The notes under the pieces are model-generated. The model saw only the letters and a list, made by a program, of their open reading frames with translations. It made no database searches and was not told where the DNA came from. A program made the translations under genes and the position numbers. A DNA stretch of 64,000 nucleotides from Streptomyces cavernicola (GTDB lineage Bacteria > Actinomycetota > Actinomycetes > Streptomycetales > Streptomycetaceae): positions 124,001 to 188,000 of the forward strand of contig NZ_JASCIQ010000004.1 of NCBI RefSeq assembly GCF_029968035.1, in the 5' to 3' direction. Shown here piece after piece: positions 16,864 to 25,586 of the stretch. Each line of letters starts with the position of its first letter. Within the stretch, counting starts at the first letter, position 1.

Positions 16864-17895
16864 ATGTTCGACCTTTCGTCCGTCGACCTCCTCGACGCCT
16901 TCACCCGCGAACTGCAGCTGTGCAAGGTCCGCGAAGGGGAGCACGTCGTCGTGCTGTCCGAGCCGGACAGCCGGGGCGACTACGTCGCGGCGGCGTTCGG
17001 AGCGGCGAAGACCCTCGGCGCCCACGTCGTCTCCGCCACCGTGCCCGGTGGCAGCCCGGCCCCGCTGCCCAGCACCCACACCGGTGCGGGCCCCGGCCTG
17101 ACCTCCGTCCTCAACGACACCACCGCACAGGACCTTCTGAAGTCGGCCGACCTGGTCCTCGACCTGACCCGCGAAGGGTTCATCCACGCACCCGTGCAGC
17201 AGGAGATCCTGAAGACCGGTACCCGCATTCTCTTCGTCTGCGACGCCCCCGACGTCCTCATCCGCAACCTGCCCACGCCAGAGGACAAGGTCCGCGTCCA
17301 GGAGGGCGCGGACAAGGTCAGGAACGCCTCGGTCATGCGCGTGACCTCCACCGCCGGCACCGACCTGACCGTGCAACTCGCCGACAGCCACCCGGAGTTC
17401 CAGACCGGCTTCGCCGACGACCCGGGCCGCTGGGACCACTGGCCCAGCACCATGGTGCTCTGCTGGCCCGAGATCTCCGACGGGCAGATCGTGCTCGCCG
17501 AGGGCGACATCCTGCTCCCGTTCAAGGAGTACGTGCAGCGCCCGGTCACCCTGGAGGTCGCGGGCGGCCACATCCAGAAGGTCACCGGCGGCGCCGAGGC
17601 CGAGCTGCTCAACACCTTCTTCGACGACTCCCGGGACCAGTGGGCCCGCAGCCTGTCCCACATGGGCTGGGGCCTGATGCAGACCGCCGACTGGTTCGCC
17701 ACCGCGATGTACGGCAAGAGCGACCTGATGGGCATGGACGCCCGTGCCTTCGCCGGCAACTTCCTGTGGTCCACGGGCCCGCACCCCCACCTCCAGCGCG
17801 ACTCCTACGCCCACCTCGACATCGCGATGCGCGGCTGCACCGTCAGCCTCGACGGCACCGACGTCGTCACCGACGGCCGCCTCACCGAGCGCTGA
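16864..17895 (+). CDS. nicX: 2,5-dihydroxypyridine 5,6-dioxygenase
   Basis: A 343-residue cytoplasmic non-heme iron dioxygenase that opens 2,5-dihydroxypyridine to N-formylmaleamate. It belongs to the NicX/aminopeptidase-T-like fold. The expected iron ligands are in place: His266 in SHMGWG and His317 with Asp319 in AHLDIAM. These correspond closely to the His, His and Asp ligands described near 265, 318 and 320 in Pseudomonas NicX. The conserved HTGAGPGLT and FVCDAPDVLIRNL segments are also seen. The start ATG 16864 is preceded by GAAGGGACACTC. It is the first gene of a six-gene operon whose order fits the lower nicotinate pathway, which strongly supports the assignment. Confidence 0.9.
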   Translation: MFDLSSVDLLDAFTRELQLCKVREGEHVVVLSEPDSRGDYVAAAFGAAKTLGAHVVSATVPGGSPAPLPSTHTGAGPGLTSVLNDTTAQDLLKSADLVLDLTREGFIHAPVQQEILKTGTRILFVCDAPDVLIRNLPTPEDKVRVQEGADKVRNASVMRVTSTAGTDLTVQLADSHPEFQTGFADDPGRWDHWPSTMVLCWPEISDGQIVLAEGDILLPFKEYVQRPVTLEVAGGHIQKVTGGAEAELLNTFFDDSRDQWARSLSHMGWGLMQTADWFATAMYGKSDLMGMDARAFAGNFLWSTGPHPHLQRDSYAHLDIAMRGCTVSLDGTDVVTDGRLTER

Positions 17896-17926
17896 CCCGC
17901 CTGCACGCCGCATCTCAGGAGGAACC

Positions 17927-19198
17927 GTGGCTCTCAGCCAGTCCTACGAAGTCACCGTCGTCGGCGGCGGACTGGGCGGCATCACCGCCGCCCTGGCCCT
18001 GCGCCACAAAGGCCTGCGCGTCACCGTCCTCGAGCAGGCCCCCGAACTCGGCGAGGTCGGCGCCGGCATCCAGACCGCGCCGAACGCCAGCCGCATCCTG
18101 ATCCGCCTGGGCCTGCGCCGACAGCTGGAGGCCATCCGCACCGAGCCGCAGGACCAGGTGCGCCGCCGCTGGCAGGACGGCAGCATCATCGGCCTGACCC
18201 CGCTCGGCCGCAGGGTCCAGGAGGAGTTCAACGCCCCCTACTGGCACTACCACCGTGCCGACCTGCACCGAACCATCCTGGATGCGTGCACCGACCCGCT
18301 CGGCCCCGGCCCGGCCGTCCGCATCCTCACCGACAGCCGTGTCGTCGACCTCGACCGTACGAACCCGGACCGTCCCACGGCCGTCACCCAGGACGGCGCC
18401 CGCCACGAGGCCGACGTCCTCATCGGCGCCGACGGCATCCACTCCCAAGTGCGCGACCTCATAGGCGCCGAGGACACCCTCGTCTTCTCCGGCGACATGG
18501 CCTTCCGCACCCTCATCCCCGGCGACCTGGTCCGCGCCGACCCGGCCACCCGCTTCCTGTTCGACCGCTTCCAGAGCACCATCTGGTACGGACCCGGACG
18601 GCATCTGGTGCACTACCTGATCCGTGGCGGCGAATCGCTGAACATCGTCGGCTGCGTTCCGTGGAGAGATGAGTACGGCGAGAAGACGGCGTTCGCCGGA
18701 ACCACCGAGATGCTCGTGGACGCCTACGCGGACTGGGACGACCGCGCCCCGGCCATGCTGTCCAAGGCCAAGGGCGAGATCACCTGCTTCCCGCTCTTCC
18801 ACCGCCGCCGCGACCCGAACTGGATCGACGGACGCGTGGCCCTGCTCGGCGACGCCTGCCACGCCATGCTCCCGTACCAGGCCCAGGGCGCCTCGCAGGC
18901 CATGGAGGACGGTGCCGTGCTGGCCGAAGAGCTGGGCGCGGTGACCCGAGGCGGCATCGACGGGGCCCTTCAGCGGTACGTCAACCGCCGCGCCCAGCAC
19001 GCCGGCATGGTCCAGCAGGCCTCCTTCCGTAACCAGACCTTCTATCGCCACCTCGACGGCCCCGCGCAGCAGGACCGCGACGCCAGGCTCGGCGAGCTCT
19101 ACGACGGCGAGTCGGACGTCTCCTACGACTGGCTGTGGCGCGGTACACCGCTCGACACCGCCGACGACGAGTCGTTCACCTACCGCCACCACCACTGA
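17927..19198 (+). CDS. nicC: 6-hydroxynicotinate 3-monooxygenase-like FAD monooxygenase
   Basis: A 423-residue class A flavoprotein monooxygenase. It has the N-terminal FAD motif VVGGGLGGITAALALRHKG, the central DG motif region (VLIGADGIHSQVRDL) and the second FAD motif GDACHAMLPYQAQGASQAMED. NicC decarboxylates and hydroxylates 6-hydroxynicotinate to 2,5-dihydroxypyridine with NADH and O2, which directly supplies NicX. A salicylate- or 3-hydroxybenzoate-hydroxylase-like role would be the alternative on sequence alone; the operon decides for NicC. GTG 17927 is chosen because AGGAGGAACC lies directly before it. The C-terminus is histidine-rich (YRHHH). Confidence 0.87.
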   Translation: MALSQSYEVTVVGGGLGGITAALALRHKGLRVTVLEQAPELGEVGAGIQTAPNASRILIRLGLRRQLEAIRTEPQDQVRRRWQDGSIIGLTPLGRRVQEEFNAPYWHYHRADLHRTILDACTDPLGPGPAVRILTDSRVVDLDRTNPDRPTAVTQDGARHEADVLIGADGIHSQVRDLIGAEDTLVFSGDMAFRTLIPGDLVRADPATRFLFDRFQSTIWYGPGRHLVHYLIRGGESLNIVGCVPWRDEYGEKTAFAGTTEMLVDAYADWDDRAPAMLSKAKGEITCFPLFHRRRDPNWIDGRVALLGDACHAMLPYQAQGASQAMEDGAVLAEELGAVTRGGIDGALQRYVNRRAQHAGMVQQASFRNQTFYRHLDGPAQQDRDARLGELYDGESDVSYDWLWRGTPLDTADDESFTYRHHH

Positions 19199-19217
19199 CC
19201 GGCGCCCTGGAGGTCCC

Positions 19218-19868
19218 GTGCCCACCCCCTACGATTCCGACACCGACCGCGCCTACGAGCGCGCCGGTTTCGGCGCCGCGGTCCGCAGGGGCAGCCACCC
19301 CGCCCTGGTCGTGGTGGACCTGACCCGCGGCTTCACCGAGCCGGAGTTCCCCACCGGCGGCGACCTCACCCAGGCCGTCGAGGCGACAGCGGAACTGGTG
19401 GACGCCGCCCGCACCGGCGGCGTGCCAGTGGTGTGGACCGCCATCGCCTACACCCCGGCCGAAGCCGCCGGCGAGGCGGTCACCTGGCTCGCCAAAGCCC
19501 CCGGCCTGCGTGCCCTGCGCGAGGGCAGCGAGGCCGTCGCGCTCGACCCGCGCCTACCGTACGAAGGGCGGGACCACCGAATCGTGAAGAAGGGCGCCTC
19601 CGCGTTCTTCGGCACCCAGCTGGCCCCGCTGCTCACGGGCATCGGCTGCGACACGGCGGTCATCTGCGGCGCGACCACGAGCGGCTGCGTACGCGCCACC
19701 GCAGTGGACGCCGTGCAGTACGGATGGCCCGTACTGGTCGCCGCTGACGCCTGCGGCGACCGCGCCTCAGGTCCGCACGAGGCCGCCCTGTTCGACATCC
19801 AGGCCAAGTACGGGGATGTCGTCGGCCACGAGGACATGGTGAAGTACCTGACGACGAAGGGAGTCTGA
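19218..19868 (+). CDS. nicF: maleamate amidohydrolase
   Basis: A 216-residue isochorismatase-fold cysteine hydrolase. The triad is aspartate in VVVDLTRGF, lysine in IVKKGASAFFGT and cysteine in GATTSGCVRATAVDA. NicF converts maleamate to maleate and ammonia. Placement between nicC and the deformylase and isomerase genes, together with the RGF-T and PEFPTGGDL segments typical of maleamate/N-carbamoylsarcosine amidohydrolases, supports this role. GTG 19218 follows GGAGGTCCC. The gap to the next gene is only four bases. Confidence 0.87.
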   Translation: MPTPYDSDTDRAYERAGFGAAVRRGSHPALVVVDLTRGFTEPEFPTGGDLTQAVEATAELVDAARTGGVPVVWTAIAYTPAEAAGEAVTWLAKAPGLRALREGSEAVALDPRLPYEGRDHRIVKKGASAFFGTQLAPLLTGIGCDTAVICGATTSGCVRATAVDAVQYGWPVLVAADACGDRASGPHEAALFDIQAKYGDVVGHEDMVKYLTTKGV

Positions 19869-19872
19869 AACC

Positions 19873-21306
19873 ATGTCAGCGCCTTCCGGAGCCATGCCGG
19901 CTTCCGCGCGACAGGCCGAGAGGCCGACGCGGTCGCTGTGGCCGCAGCAGCGGTCCCTGACCCAGCCCGCCCTGGCCGAACTGGCCGAGGTTCCGGCGCA
20001 CAGCCGGTGGGTCCGCAGCGGCGCCGTCCGCCTGCATGTCCTCGACTACGGCGGCCGTGGCATCCCTCTGCTGATCCTGCCGGGCATCACCAGCCCGGCG
20101 GTGACCATGGACTTCGTGGCCCGCGAACTGACCGACGTGGTACGCCCGGTCGTCCTTGACATCCGCGGCCGCGGGCTGAGCGACGACGCCGAGGACCACT
20201 CCCTCGAGGCACTCGCCGCCGACGCCGAGGCGGTGATCGAGCAGCTTGAACTGGCCGACCCCGTGCTGCTCGGCCACTCCATGGGTGCCCGTATCGCCGC
20301 TGCCACCGCGGTGCGCGGCCGGGTCCCGCTGGGCGGCACCCTGCTGGTCGACCCGCCGATGAGCGGTCCCGGCCGCGGACCGTATCCGACCACCCTCGCG
20401 GCCTTCACCCGGCAGCTGTTCCAGGCACGACGCGGCACGGACGCCGACGAGGTCGCCGGCTTCTGGCCGACCTGGCCGCACCGCGAGCTCGAGCTACGCG
20501 CCCGCTGGCTGGCCAGTTGCAGCCTCGAGGCGATCGAAGGAGCCCACCGCGGTTTCGAGAGCGAGGACTTCTTCGACTGGTGGCCGCGGGTGCCCGCCCC
20601 CACGACACTGCTGTACGGGGCGGACAGCCCGGTCGTCACCGCCACAGGCGCCGCCGAGGCGGCCGCCCGGAACCCCGGAGCGCGGACGGTGCGTATCCCG
20701 GACGCCGGGCACATGGTTTTCTGGGACAACCCGCGGTCGGCCCTGCAGCTGCTGCGCGAAGCCCTGACCCGAACCATCGACCCGACACCCGGGAACAGCC
20801 CGGACTCCTCACACGACAGCGGTGCCATGACCTCCTCCAGCCCCCATCACACTCCCGACATCGCCGCGCCCCAGGAGCTCACGCACGCGCCCGGCTATCT
20901 GGCCCGGCGGATGTACCAGGCCTACCTCGCCGCCTGGCTCCGCAACGTCGACGCGACGCTGACCGGCCCTCAGTTCGCCGTACTGCAGATCACCGGCGAG
21001 AACCCGGGCTCCGACCAGCGATCCATCGCCGCCCTGGCCGCCCTGGACTCCTCCACCATGGCCGACGTCGCCCGCCGTCTGGAGAACCGCGGCCTGCTCG
21101 CCCGCACGCCGTCGCCCGCCGACGCCCGGCGCAAGCTCCTGCACCTCACTGAAGAGGGCCGCGCAACCGTGCACGACGCCAACCGGCGGGCCCGCAAGCT
21201 CGACGAGGAGCTGCTGCGACCGATCCCGCCGGAGCAGCGTGCGCAGGTCCTCGAGCACCTGTCGGCGCTGGCCGACCACTGGGAACAGCTCAGCCAGGAG
21301 GGCTGA
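19873..21306 (+). CDS. N-formylmaleamate deformylase fused to a MarR-family regulator
   Basis: A 477-residue two-domain protein in one uninterrupted frame. Residues about 25-305 are an alpha/beta hydrolase with nucleophile elbow GHSMG, the acid aspartate in YGADSP and the histidine in DAGHMVFWDNP. They match NicD, which releases formate from N-formylmaleamate. After a polar linker (NSPDSSHDSG), residues about 325-477 form a MarR winged helix (LTGPQFAVLQIT, SSTMADVARRLENRGLL, ADARRKLLHLTEEGR). In pseudomonads NicD and the repressor NicR are separate proteins. An internal ATG at 20827 could start a free regulator but lacks a clear ribosome site. The fused protein may both act in the pathway and sense an intermediate, perhaps binding the repeats at 16500 and 16661. 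Confidence 0.85.
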   Translation: MSAPSGAMPASARQAERPTRSLWPQQRSLTQPALAELAEVPAHSRWVRSGAVRLHVLDYGGRGIPLLILPGITSPAVTMDFVARELTDVVRPVVLDIRGRGLSDDAEDHSLEALAADAEAVIEQLELADPVLLGHSMGARIAAATAVRGRVPLGGTLLVDPPMSGPGRGPYPTTLAAFTRQLFQARRGTDADEVAGFWPTWPHRELELRARWLASCSLEAIEGAHRGFESEDFFDWWPRVPAPTTLLYGADSPVVTATGAAEAAARNPGARTVRIPDAGHMVFWDNPRSALQLLREALTRTIDPTPGNSPDSSHDSGAMTSSSPHHTPDIAAPQELTHAPGYLARRMYQAYLAAWLRNVDATLTGPQFAVLQITGENPGSDQRSIAALAALDSSTMADVARRLENRGLLARTPSPADARRKLLHLTEEGRATVHDANRRARKLDEELLRPIPPEQRAQVLEHLSALADHWEQLSQEG

Positions 21307-21435
21307 CCGCCGCGGGCCCGCCCGCTTCCCCACTCTTTCCCATGCCCGGAAACGCTCCGGCGCCGCGCCCTGCCGATGTGGCGGCTCGCGGCACCGGGCG
21401 TCCATCAAGCATGCCCAGAGCCATGGAGGAAAACC

Positions 21436-22206
21436 GTGAGAGACCACCACATCGGCCTGATCGTTCCCAGCTCGAACCTCACCATGGAGACCGAACTGCC
21501 GCGCCTGCTGCGGGCTCGGGAGGCCGCCGAGCCCGCGGACCGCTTCGTCTTCCACAGCAGCCGGATGCGCATGAAGCACGTCACGCCGGAGGAGCTGCGG
21601 GCGATGAACGCGCAGACCGAGCGCGCCGCCCTGGAACTGGCCGACGCCCGGCCCGACATCGTGGCCACCGCCTGCCTGGTCGCCATCATGGCGCAGGGCC
21701 CCGGCCACCACTGCACCGCCGAGGAGGAGATCACCGCCGTGCTGCACGAGCAGGCGGTGCACGCTCCAGTGGTCTCCAGCGCGGGAGCCCTGCTCGACGG
21801 CATCGCGGCGCTGGGCGCGAAGAAGGTGGCCATCGTCACGCCGTACATGAAGCCGCTCACGCGTCTCGTCGCCGAGTACATCGAGGACGCCGGCGTGGAG
21901 GTCGTGGACGCGCTCAGCCTGGAGGTGCCCGACAACCTGGCGGTGGCCAGGCTCGACCCTCAGGACCTGCGCGAGCACTACAAGCGGCTGAAGCTCGGCG
22001 ACGCGGACGCTCTGGTCCTTTCGGCATGCGTGCAGATGCCGTCGTTGCCGGCGATCCAACCGGTCGAGGACGAGCTGGGGCTCCCGGTGCTGTCGGCGGC
22101 GACCGCCACGGCCTTCCGCGTACTCACCGAGCTGGGCCTGCCGCCGCTGGTGCCGGGTGCGGGCCGCCTGCTGTCCGGCACGCAGGTCGGCGCGCCAGGC
22201 AAATGA
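21436..22206 (+). CDS. nicE: maleate cis-trans isomerase
   Basis: A 256-residue member of the Asp/Glu racemase superfamily. The two catalytic cysteines sit in the expected half-sites: one in [15 protein letters not shown] near residue 80 and one in [13 protein letters not shown] near residue 197. The N-terminal [17 protein letters not shown] is characteristic of maleate isomerase. The enzyme turns maleate into fumarate for the TCA cycle. GTG 21436 is chosen because the perfect ribosome site GGAGGAAAACC precedes it. The 129 bp upstream contain no gene; the small gap suggests the same transcript as nicX-C-F-D/R. Confidence 0.9.
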   Translation: MRDHHIGLIVPSSNLTMETELPRLLRAREAAEPADRFVFHSSRMRMKHVTPEELRAMNAQTERAALELADARPDIVATACLVAIMAQGPGHHCTAEEEITAVLHEQAVHAPVVSSAGALLDGIAALGAKKVAIVTPYMKPLTRLVAEYIEDAGVEVVDALSLEVPDNLAVARLDPQDLREHYKRLKLGDADALVLSACVQMPSLPAIQPVEDELGLPVLSAATATAFRVLTELGLPPLVPGAGRLLSGTQVGAPGK

Positions 22207-22297
22207 GCCGCGCCGACCACGCGGCACCTGGACACCGGGCCGGGCCTCCGGCCCTCATCTCAGCGAAGCCCCCCATCTCAGCGAGAGGACCCCAGAC

Positions 22298-23383
22298 ATG
22301 GCACAGGAAGTACGCGGCGTCGTCGCACTCGGCGTCGACAAGCCGGTCGCCGTCGAGACGATCGTCATTCCTGAACCCGGCCTGGGCGAGGCCGTGGTGA
22401 AGGTGCAGGCCTGCGGCGTATGCCACACCGACCTGCACTACAAGCAGGGCGGGATTTCCGACGCATTCCCCTTCCTGCTCGGCCATGAGGCCGCGGGCAT
22501 CGTGGAGTCCATCGGAGAGGGCGTCACCGAGGTCGCCCCCGGCGACTTCGTCATCCTCAACTGGCGCGCGGTGTGCGGACGCTGCCGGGCCTGCAGGCGC
22601 GGCCGCCCCTGGTACTGCTTCAGCACCCACAACGCCGCCCAGCCGATGACGCTCACCGACGGCACCAAGCTCTCCCCCGCCCTGGGCATCGGCGCGTTCG
22701 CCGAGAAGACCCTGGTGGCGGCCGGGCAGTGCACCAAGGTCGACCCAGCCGCTGCCCCGGCCGCCGCCGGCCTGCTGGGCTGCGGCGTGATGGCGGGCCT
22801 GGGCTCGGCGATCAACACCGGCAATGTCACCCGCGGCGACTCCGTCGCGGTCATCGGCTGCGGCGGAGTCGGCAACGCGGCGATCGCCGGGGCTCGGCTC
22901 GCCGGCGCGGCGAAGGTCATCGCGGTGGACCTGGACGACCGGAAGCTGGAGCAGGCCCGCGCCCTCGGCGCCACGCACACCGTCAACGGCCGCGATACCG
23001 ACGTGGTCAAGAGCATCCAGGAGCTGACCGGCGGACCCGGCGCGGACGTCGTCATCGATGCAGTCGGCCGCCCCGAGACCTACGAACAGGCCTTCTACGC
23101 CCGCGACTTGGCGGGCACGGTCGTTCTGGTCGGCGTGCCCACCCCGGAAATGAAGCTTCAGCTCCCCCTTCTCGATGTGTTCGGCCGCGGCGGCGCGCTC
23201 AAGTCCTCCTGGTACGGCGACTGCCTGCCCGAGCGGGACTTCCCTGTGCTCATCGACCTCTACCTGCAGGGACGGCTCGACCTCGACGCGTTCGTCTCCG
23301 AGACCATCAGCCTTGACCACGTGGAGGAGGCCTTCGCCAAGATGCACCACGGCCAGGTGCTGCGCTCCGTAGTGATCCTGTGA
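22298..23383 (+). CDS. S-(hydroxymethyl)mycothiol dehydrogenase (mycothiol-dependent formaldehyde dehydrogenase)
   Basis: A 361-residue zinc MDR dehydrogenase. The catalytic zinc ligands are in [10 protein letters not shown] and GHEAAG, and the structural zinc segment is [15 protein letters not shown] followed by [12 protein letters not shown]. That segment closely matches the mycothiol-dependent formaldehyde dehydrogenases of actinomycetes. The NAD site is [15 protein letters not shown]. It oxidises the formaldehyde-mycothiol adduct towards formate. A place in the nic operon is unexpected, because the classical nicotinate route makes formate but not formaldehyde. It fits a demethylation step by the Rieske oxygenase of the divergent operon. 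ATG 22298 follows AGCGAGAGGACC. Confidence 0.85.
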   Translation: MAQEVRGVVALGVDKPVAVETIVIPEPGLGEAVVKVQACGVCHTDLHYKQGGISDAFPFLLGHEAAGIVESIGEGVTEVAPGDFVILNWRAVCGRCRACRRGRPWYCFSTHNAAQPMTLTDGTKLSPALGIGAFAEKTLVAAGQCTKVDPAAAPAAAGLLGCGVMAGLGSAINTGNVTRGDSVAVIGCGGVGNAAIAGARLAGAAKVIAVDLDDRKLEQARALGATHTVNGRDTDVVKSIQELTGGPGADVVIDAVGRPETYEQAFYARDLAGTVVLVGVPTPEMKLQLPLLDVFGRGGALKSSWYGDCLPERDFPVLIDLYLQGRLDLDAFVSETISLDHVEEAFAKMHHGQVLRSVVIL

Positions 23384-23514
23384 CGGCACCCGGGCATCGG
23401 GCCCTGGGGGTGGGCCGGCTCATTCGCTTCCGCGCTCGACGTCCGAACGGGGTCCGCACCCAACTCGTCCGCCGACACAACGCCGCCTGCGAGCCGGTAC
23501 CGGGTGCGGACACG

Positions 23515-23700
23515 GCGTGGTTGTGCCCCCTACGGGTGCCGGATCCTCGCGGTCGATGTCAGCCAGTGGCTGCGCCCGGACGCGCACACCAACACGGAGC
23601 GGCTGTTCTGTCACCACAGCGGCGAACTCCCCGTCATCCACGGCATGTTGATCCGCCTTCAGGTCCACCTCCCTGCTGTGATCGTCGGCCACCGGCCTGA
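23515..23700 (+). pseudogene. transposase fragment
   Basis: In one frame the translation reads CRILAVDVSQWLRPDA, then ERLFCHHSGE. This matches the signature block around the first catalytic aspartate of transposases common in Streptomyces (a VDVSPWLRPDA type block). The frame loses similarity after about 60 residues and no terminal repeats were recognised. It is an isolated relic within the 475-bp gap between the mycothiol enzyme and the ECF ATPase gene, marking an old insertion boundary between the two catabolic modules. The rest of the gap shows nothing else. Confidence 0.55.
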
Positions 23701-23858
23701 CCGGCGAGGAAGTCACCACGCGCCGGCCGGAGTTCCTGAGGAGGTGCGACCGGGAGCACCCGCTCCGGCTGATGCGGCATCGGCACCCGCGAGGAGAAGC
23801 GCCCCGCCCGCTGCCACGCCGGACATCACCCTCACCCCCGTGAGCACCCTCCTCCCGC

Positions 23859-25583
23859 TCATGGAACGGTCGGCAAGACGCGGCCCAGCAACTGTTCGGT
23901 GGCGAGGGGTGGTTGGGGGATTCCGGCCGCTGCAGCGATGCGAGCCACGGCGGGAGGGAGGACGAACGTGGTGGAGAGCGTGCCGGGTTGGGCGAAGACC
24001 TCGGAGGGCGTGCCGTCGAGGAGGACGGTGCCCTGGGCGAGTACGACGATGCGGGTGGCGTGGAGGCGGGCGAACTCCACGTCGTGGGTGATGGCGATCA
24101 CCAGCTTGCCCTCGGCGGTGAGCTCGTCGACGAGCCGGCCGAGGAGTGCGTTGCCGGGTGCGTCCTGGGCGCCGGTCGGTTCGTCGAGCACGAGCACCGG
24201 GGTGTCCATGGCGACGACCGAGGCGACCGCGACCCGCTTGCGGGCGGCGAGGCTCAGCTCGGAGGGGTTGCGGTGGCGCAGCTGCTGCAGGTCCAGGCGG
24301 GTGAGCGCGTCATCCACCAGCCGTCGAACCCGATCTGCGGGGTGGCCCAGGTTCTTCGCGCCGAAGGCGACCTCCTCTTCGACGGTGCGTTTGAAAAGCT
24401 GGTCGTCGGGGTTCTGGAAAGCCAGGCCCACCTGCTGGGCGAGCTGGGCGACCCGGTGTGCGCGGGTGTCCAGATCATCGATCAGGACCTGACCCTCGGT
24501 GGGCTTCAGCAGGCCGTTGAGATGCTTGGCCAGGGTGGATTTGCCGGAGCCGTTCTGGCCGAGCAGGCAGACGCATCCCCTGTCCAGCGTGACCTCCAGT
24601 CCGTCCAGAGCCCGTACCCCGCCGTCGTAGACGTGGGCGATGCGCTCGGCGCGCACGGTCACGGTGCCCGCAGCGCCGCTCGCGACCGGTTCGTCCTCCT
24701 TCGCCGGGGCAGGCGTCAAGTCGCCGATCAGCGGCGACAGTTCGACCGCTGCCTCCACCACGCTCAGGGGTACGGGGACGGTGTCCGCGACCGCGCCGCG
24801 GCGGCGCAGTTCCAGGCCGATGCGGACCGGTTCGGGGATGGCGACCGGGGCCTCGCGCTCGGCGGCGTGGCGCAGGACGGACCTGGGGTCGCCGTCGGCG
24901 GTGATCCGGCCCTCTTCCATGAGGAGGAGCCGGTCCGCGTGCGGGGCGTAGGAAGCGATGTCCTGCGAACACAGCACGACGGTGAACCCGCGGTCGTGCA
25001 TACGGGCTATCACCTGGACCACCTCCTCGGCGCCGAGCGGGTCGAGCTGCGAGGTCGGTTCGTCCAGGACCAGGATTTTCGGGCGCATGGCGAGTACGGA
25101 GGCGAGCGCGAGGCGCTGGCACTGTCCCCCGGACAGGGCCTGCGGATGCCGGTCGGCGAGGTGCCCGATGCCGACGGTCTCCAGGCACTCGCGGACGCGG
25201 CCGCGGATCTCCTCGGCGGGGATGCCCAGGTTCTCCAGGGCGTAGGCGGCTTCGTCGAAGACGGTGGTGTTGGCGCCGGTCAGTTGGTCGTGCGGGGATT
25301 CGAAGACGTAGCCGACCGAGGCGGCGAGGTCGCCGATGGTGGCGGTCGACAGGTCATGGCCGTCGATGGCGGCGGTGCCGGCGAAGGGGCCGTCGAAGTG
25401 GTGCGGGACGAAGCCGGCGAGAAGGCGGCACAGGGTCGTCTTTCCGGCACCGCTCGGCCCGATCAGGCCGGTGAAGCTGCCTTCTTCGAGGGTGAGTGAG
25501 ACGTCGCGCAGCACGATCTGGTCCGGCTCGGAGGGGTAGGCGAAGAAGGCGCTGTCGATGCGGACGAGGGCGTCGTTGGTCAT
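23859..25583 (-). CDS. ECF transporter ATPase with two fused ABC domains
   Basis: A 574-residue protein containing two complete ABC ATPase domains, equivalent to EcfA1 and EcfA2 in one chain. The first has Walker A GPSGAGKTT, signature LSGGQCQRLALA and Walker B ILVLDEPTSQLD. The second has Walker A GQNGSGKST, the variant signature ELSLAARKRVAVA and Walker B VLVLDEPTGAQD. It energises vitamin-like substrate uptake together with EcfT (25587) and the S component (26375). The degenerate second signature (SLAARKR in place of SGGQ) suggests asymmetric sites. It is the last gene of the operon starting at 32256. Confidence 0.92.
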   Translation of the reverse strand: MTNDALVRIDSAFFAYPSEPDQIVLRDVSLTLEEGSFTGLIGPSGAGKTTLCRLLAGFVPHHFDGPFAGTAAIDGHDLSTATIGDLAASVGYVFESPHDQLTGANTTVFDEAAYALENLGIPAEEIRGRVRECLETVGIGHLADRHPQALSGGQCQRLALASVLAMRPKILVLDEPTSQLDPLGAEEVVQVIARMHDRGFTVVLCSQDIASYAPHADRLLLMEEGRITADGDPRSVLRHAAEREAPVAIPEPVRIGLELRRRGAVADTVPVPLSVVEAAVELSPLIGDLTPAPAKEDEPVASGAAGTVTVRAERIAHVYDGGVRALDGLEVTLDRGCVCLLGQNGSGKSTLAKHLNGLLKPTEGQVLIDDLDTRAHRVAQLAQQVGLAFQNPDDQLFKRTVEEEVAFGAKNLGHPADRVRRLVDDALTRLDLQQLRHRNPSELSLAARKRVAVASVVAMDTPVLVLDEPTGAQDAPGNALLGRLVDELTAEGKLVIAITHDVEFARLHATRIVVLAQGTVLLDGTPSEVFAQPGTLSTTFVLPPAVARIAAAAGIPQPPLATEQLLGRVLPTVP

Positions 25584-25586
25584 GGG

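Noticed and set aside
20827..21306. Separate MarR gene starting at the internal ATG
   Set aside because: There is no stop codon before it and no clear ribosome site, so the fused reading is preferred, although internal initiation cannot be excluded.
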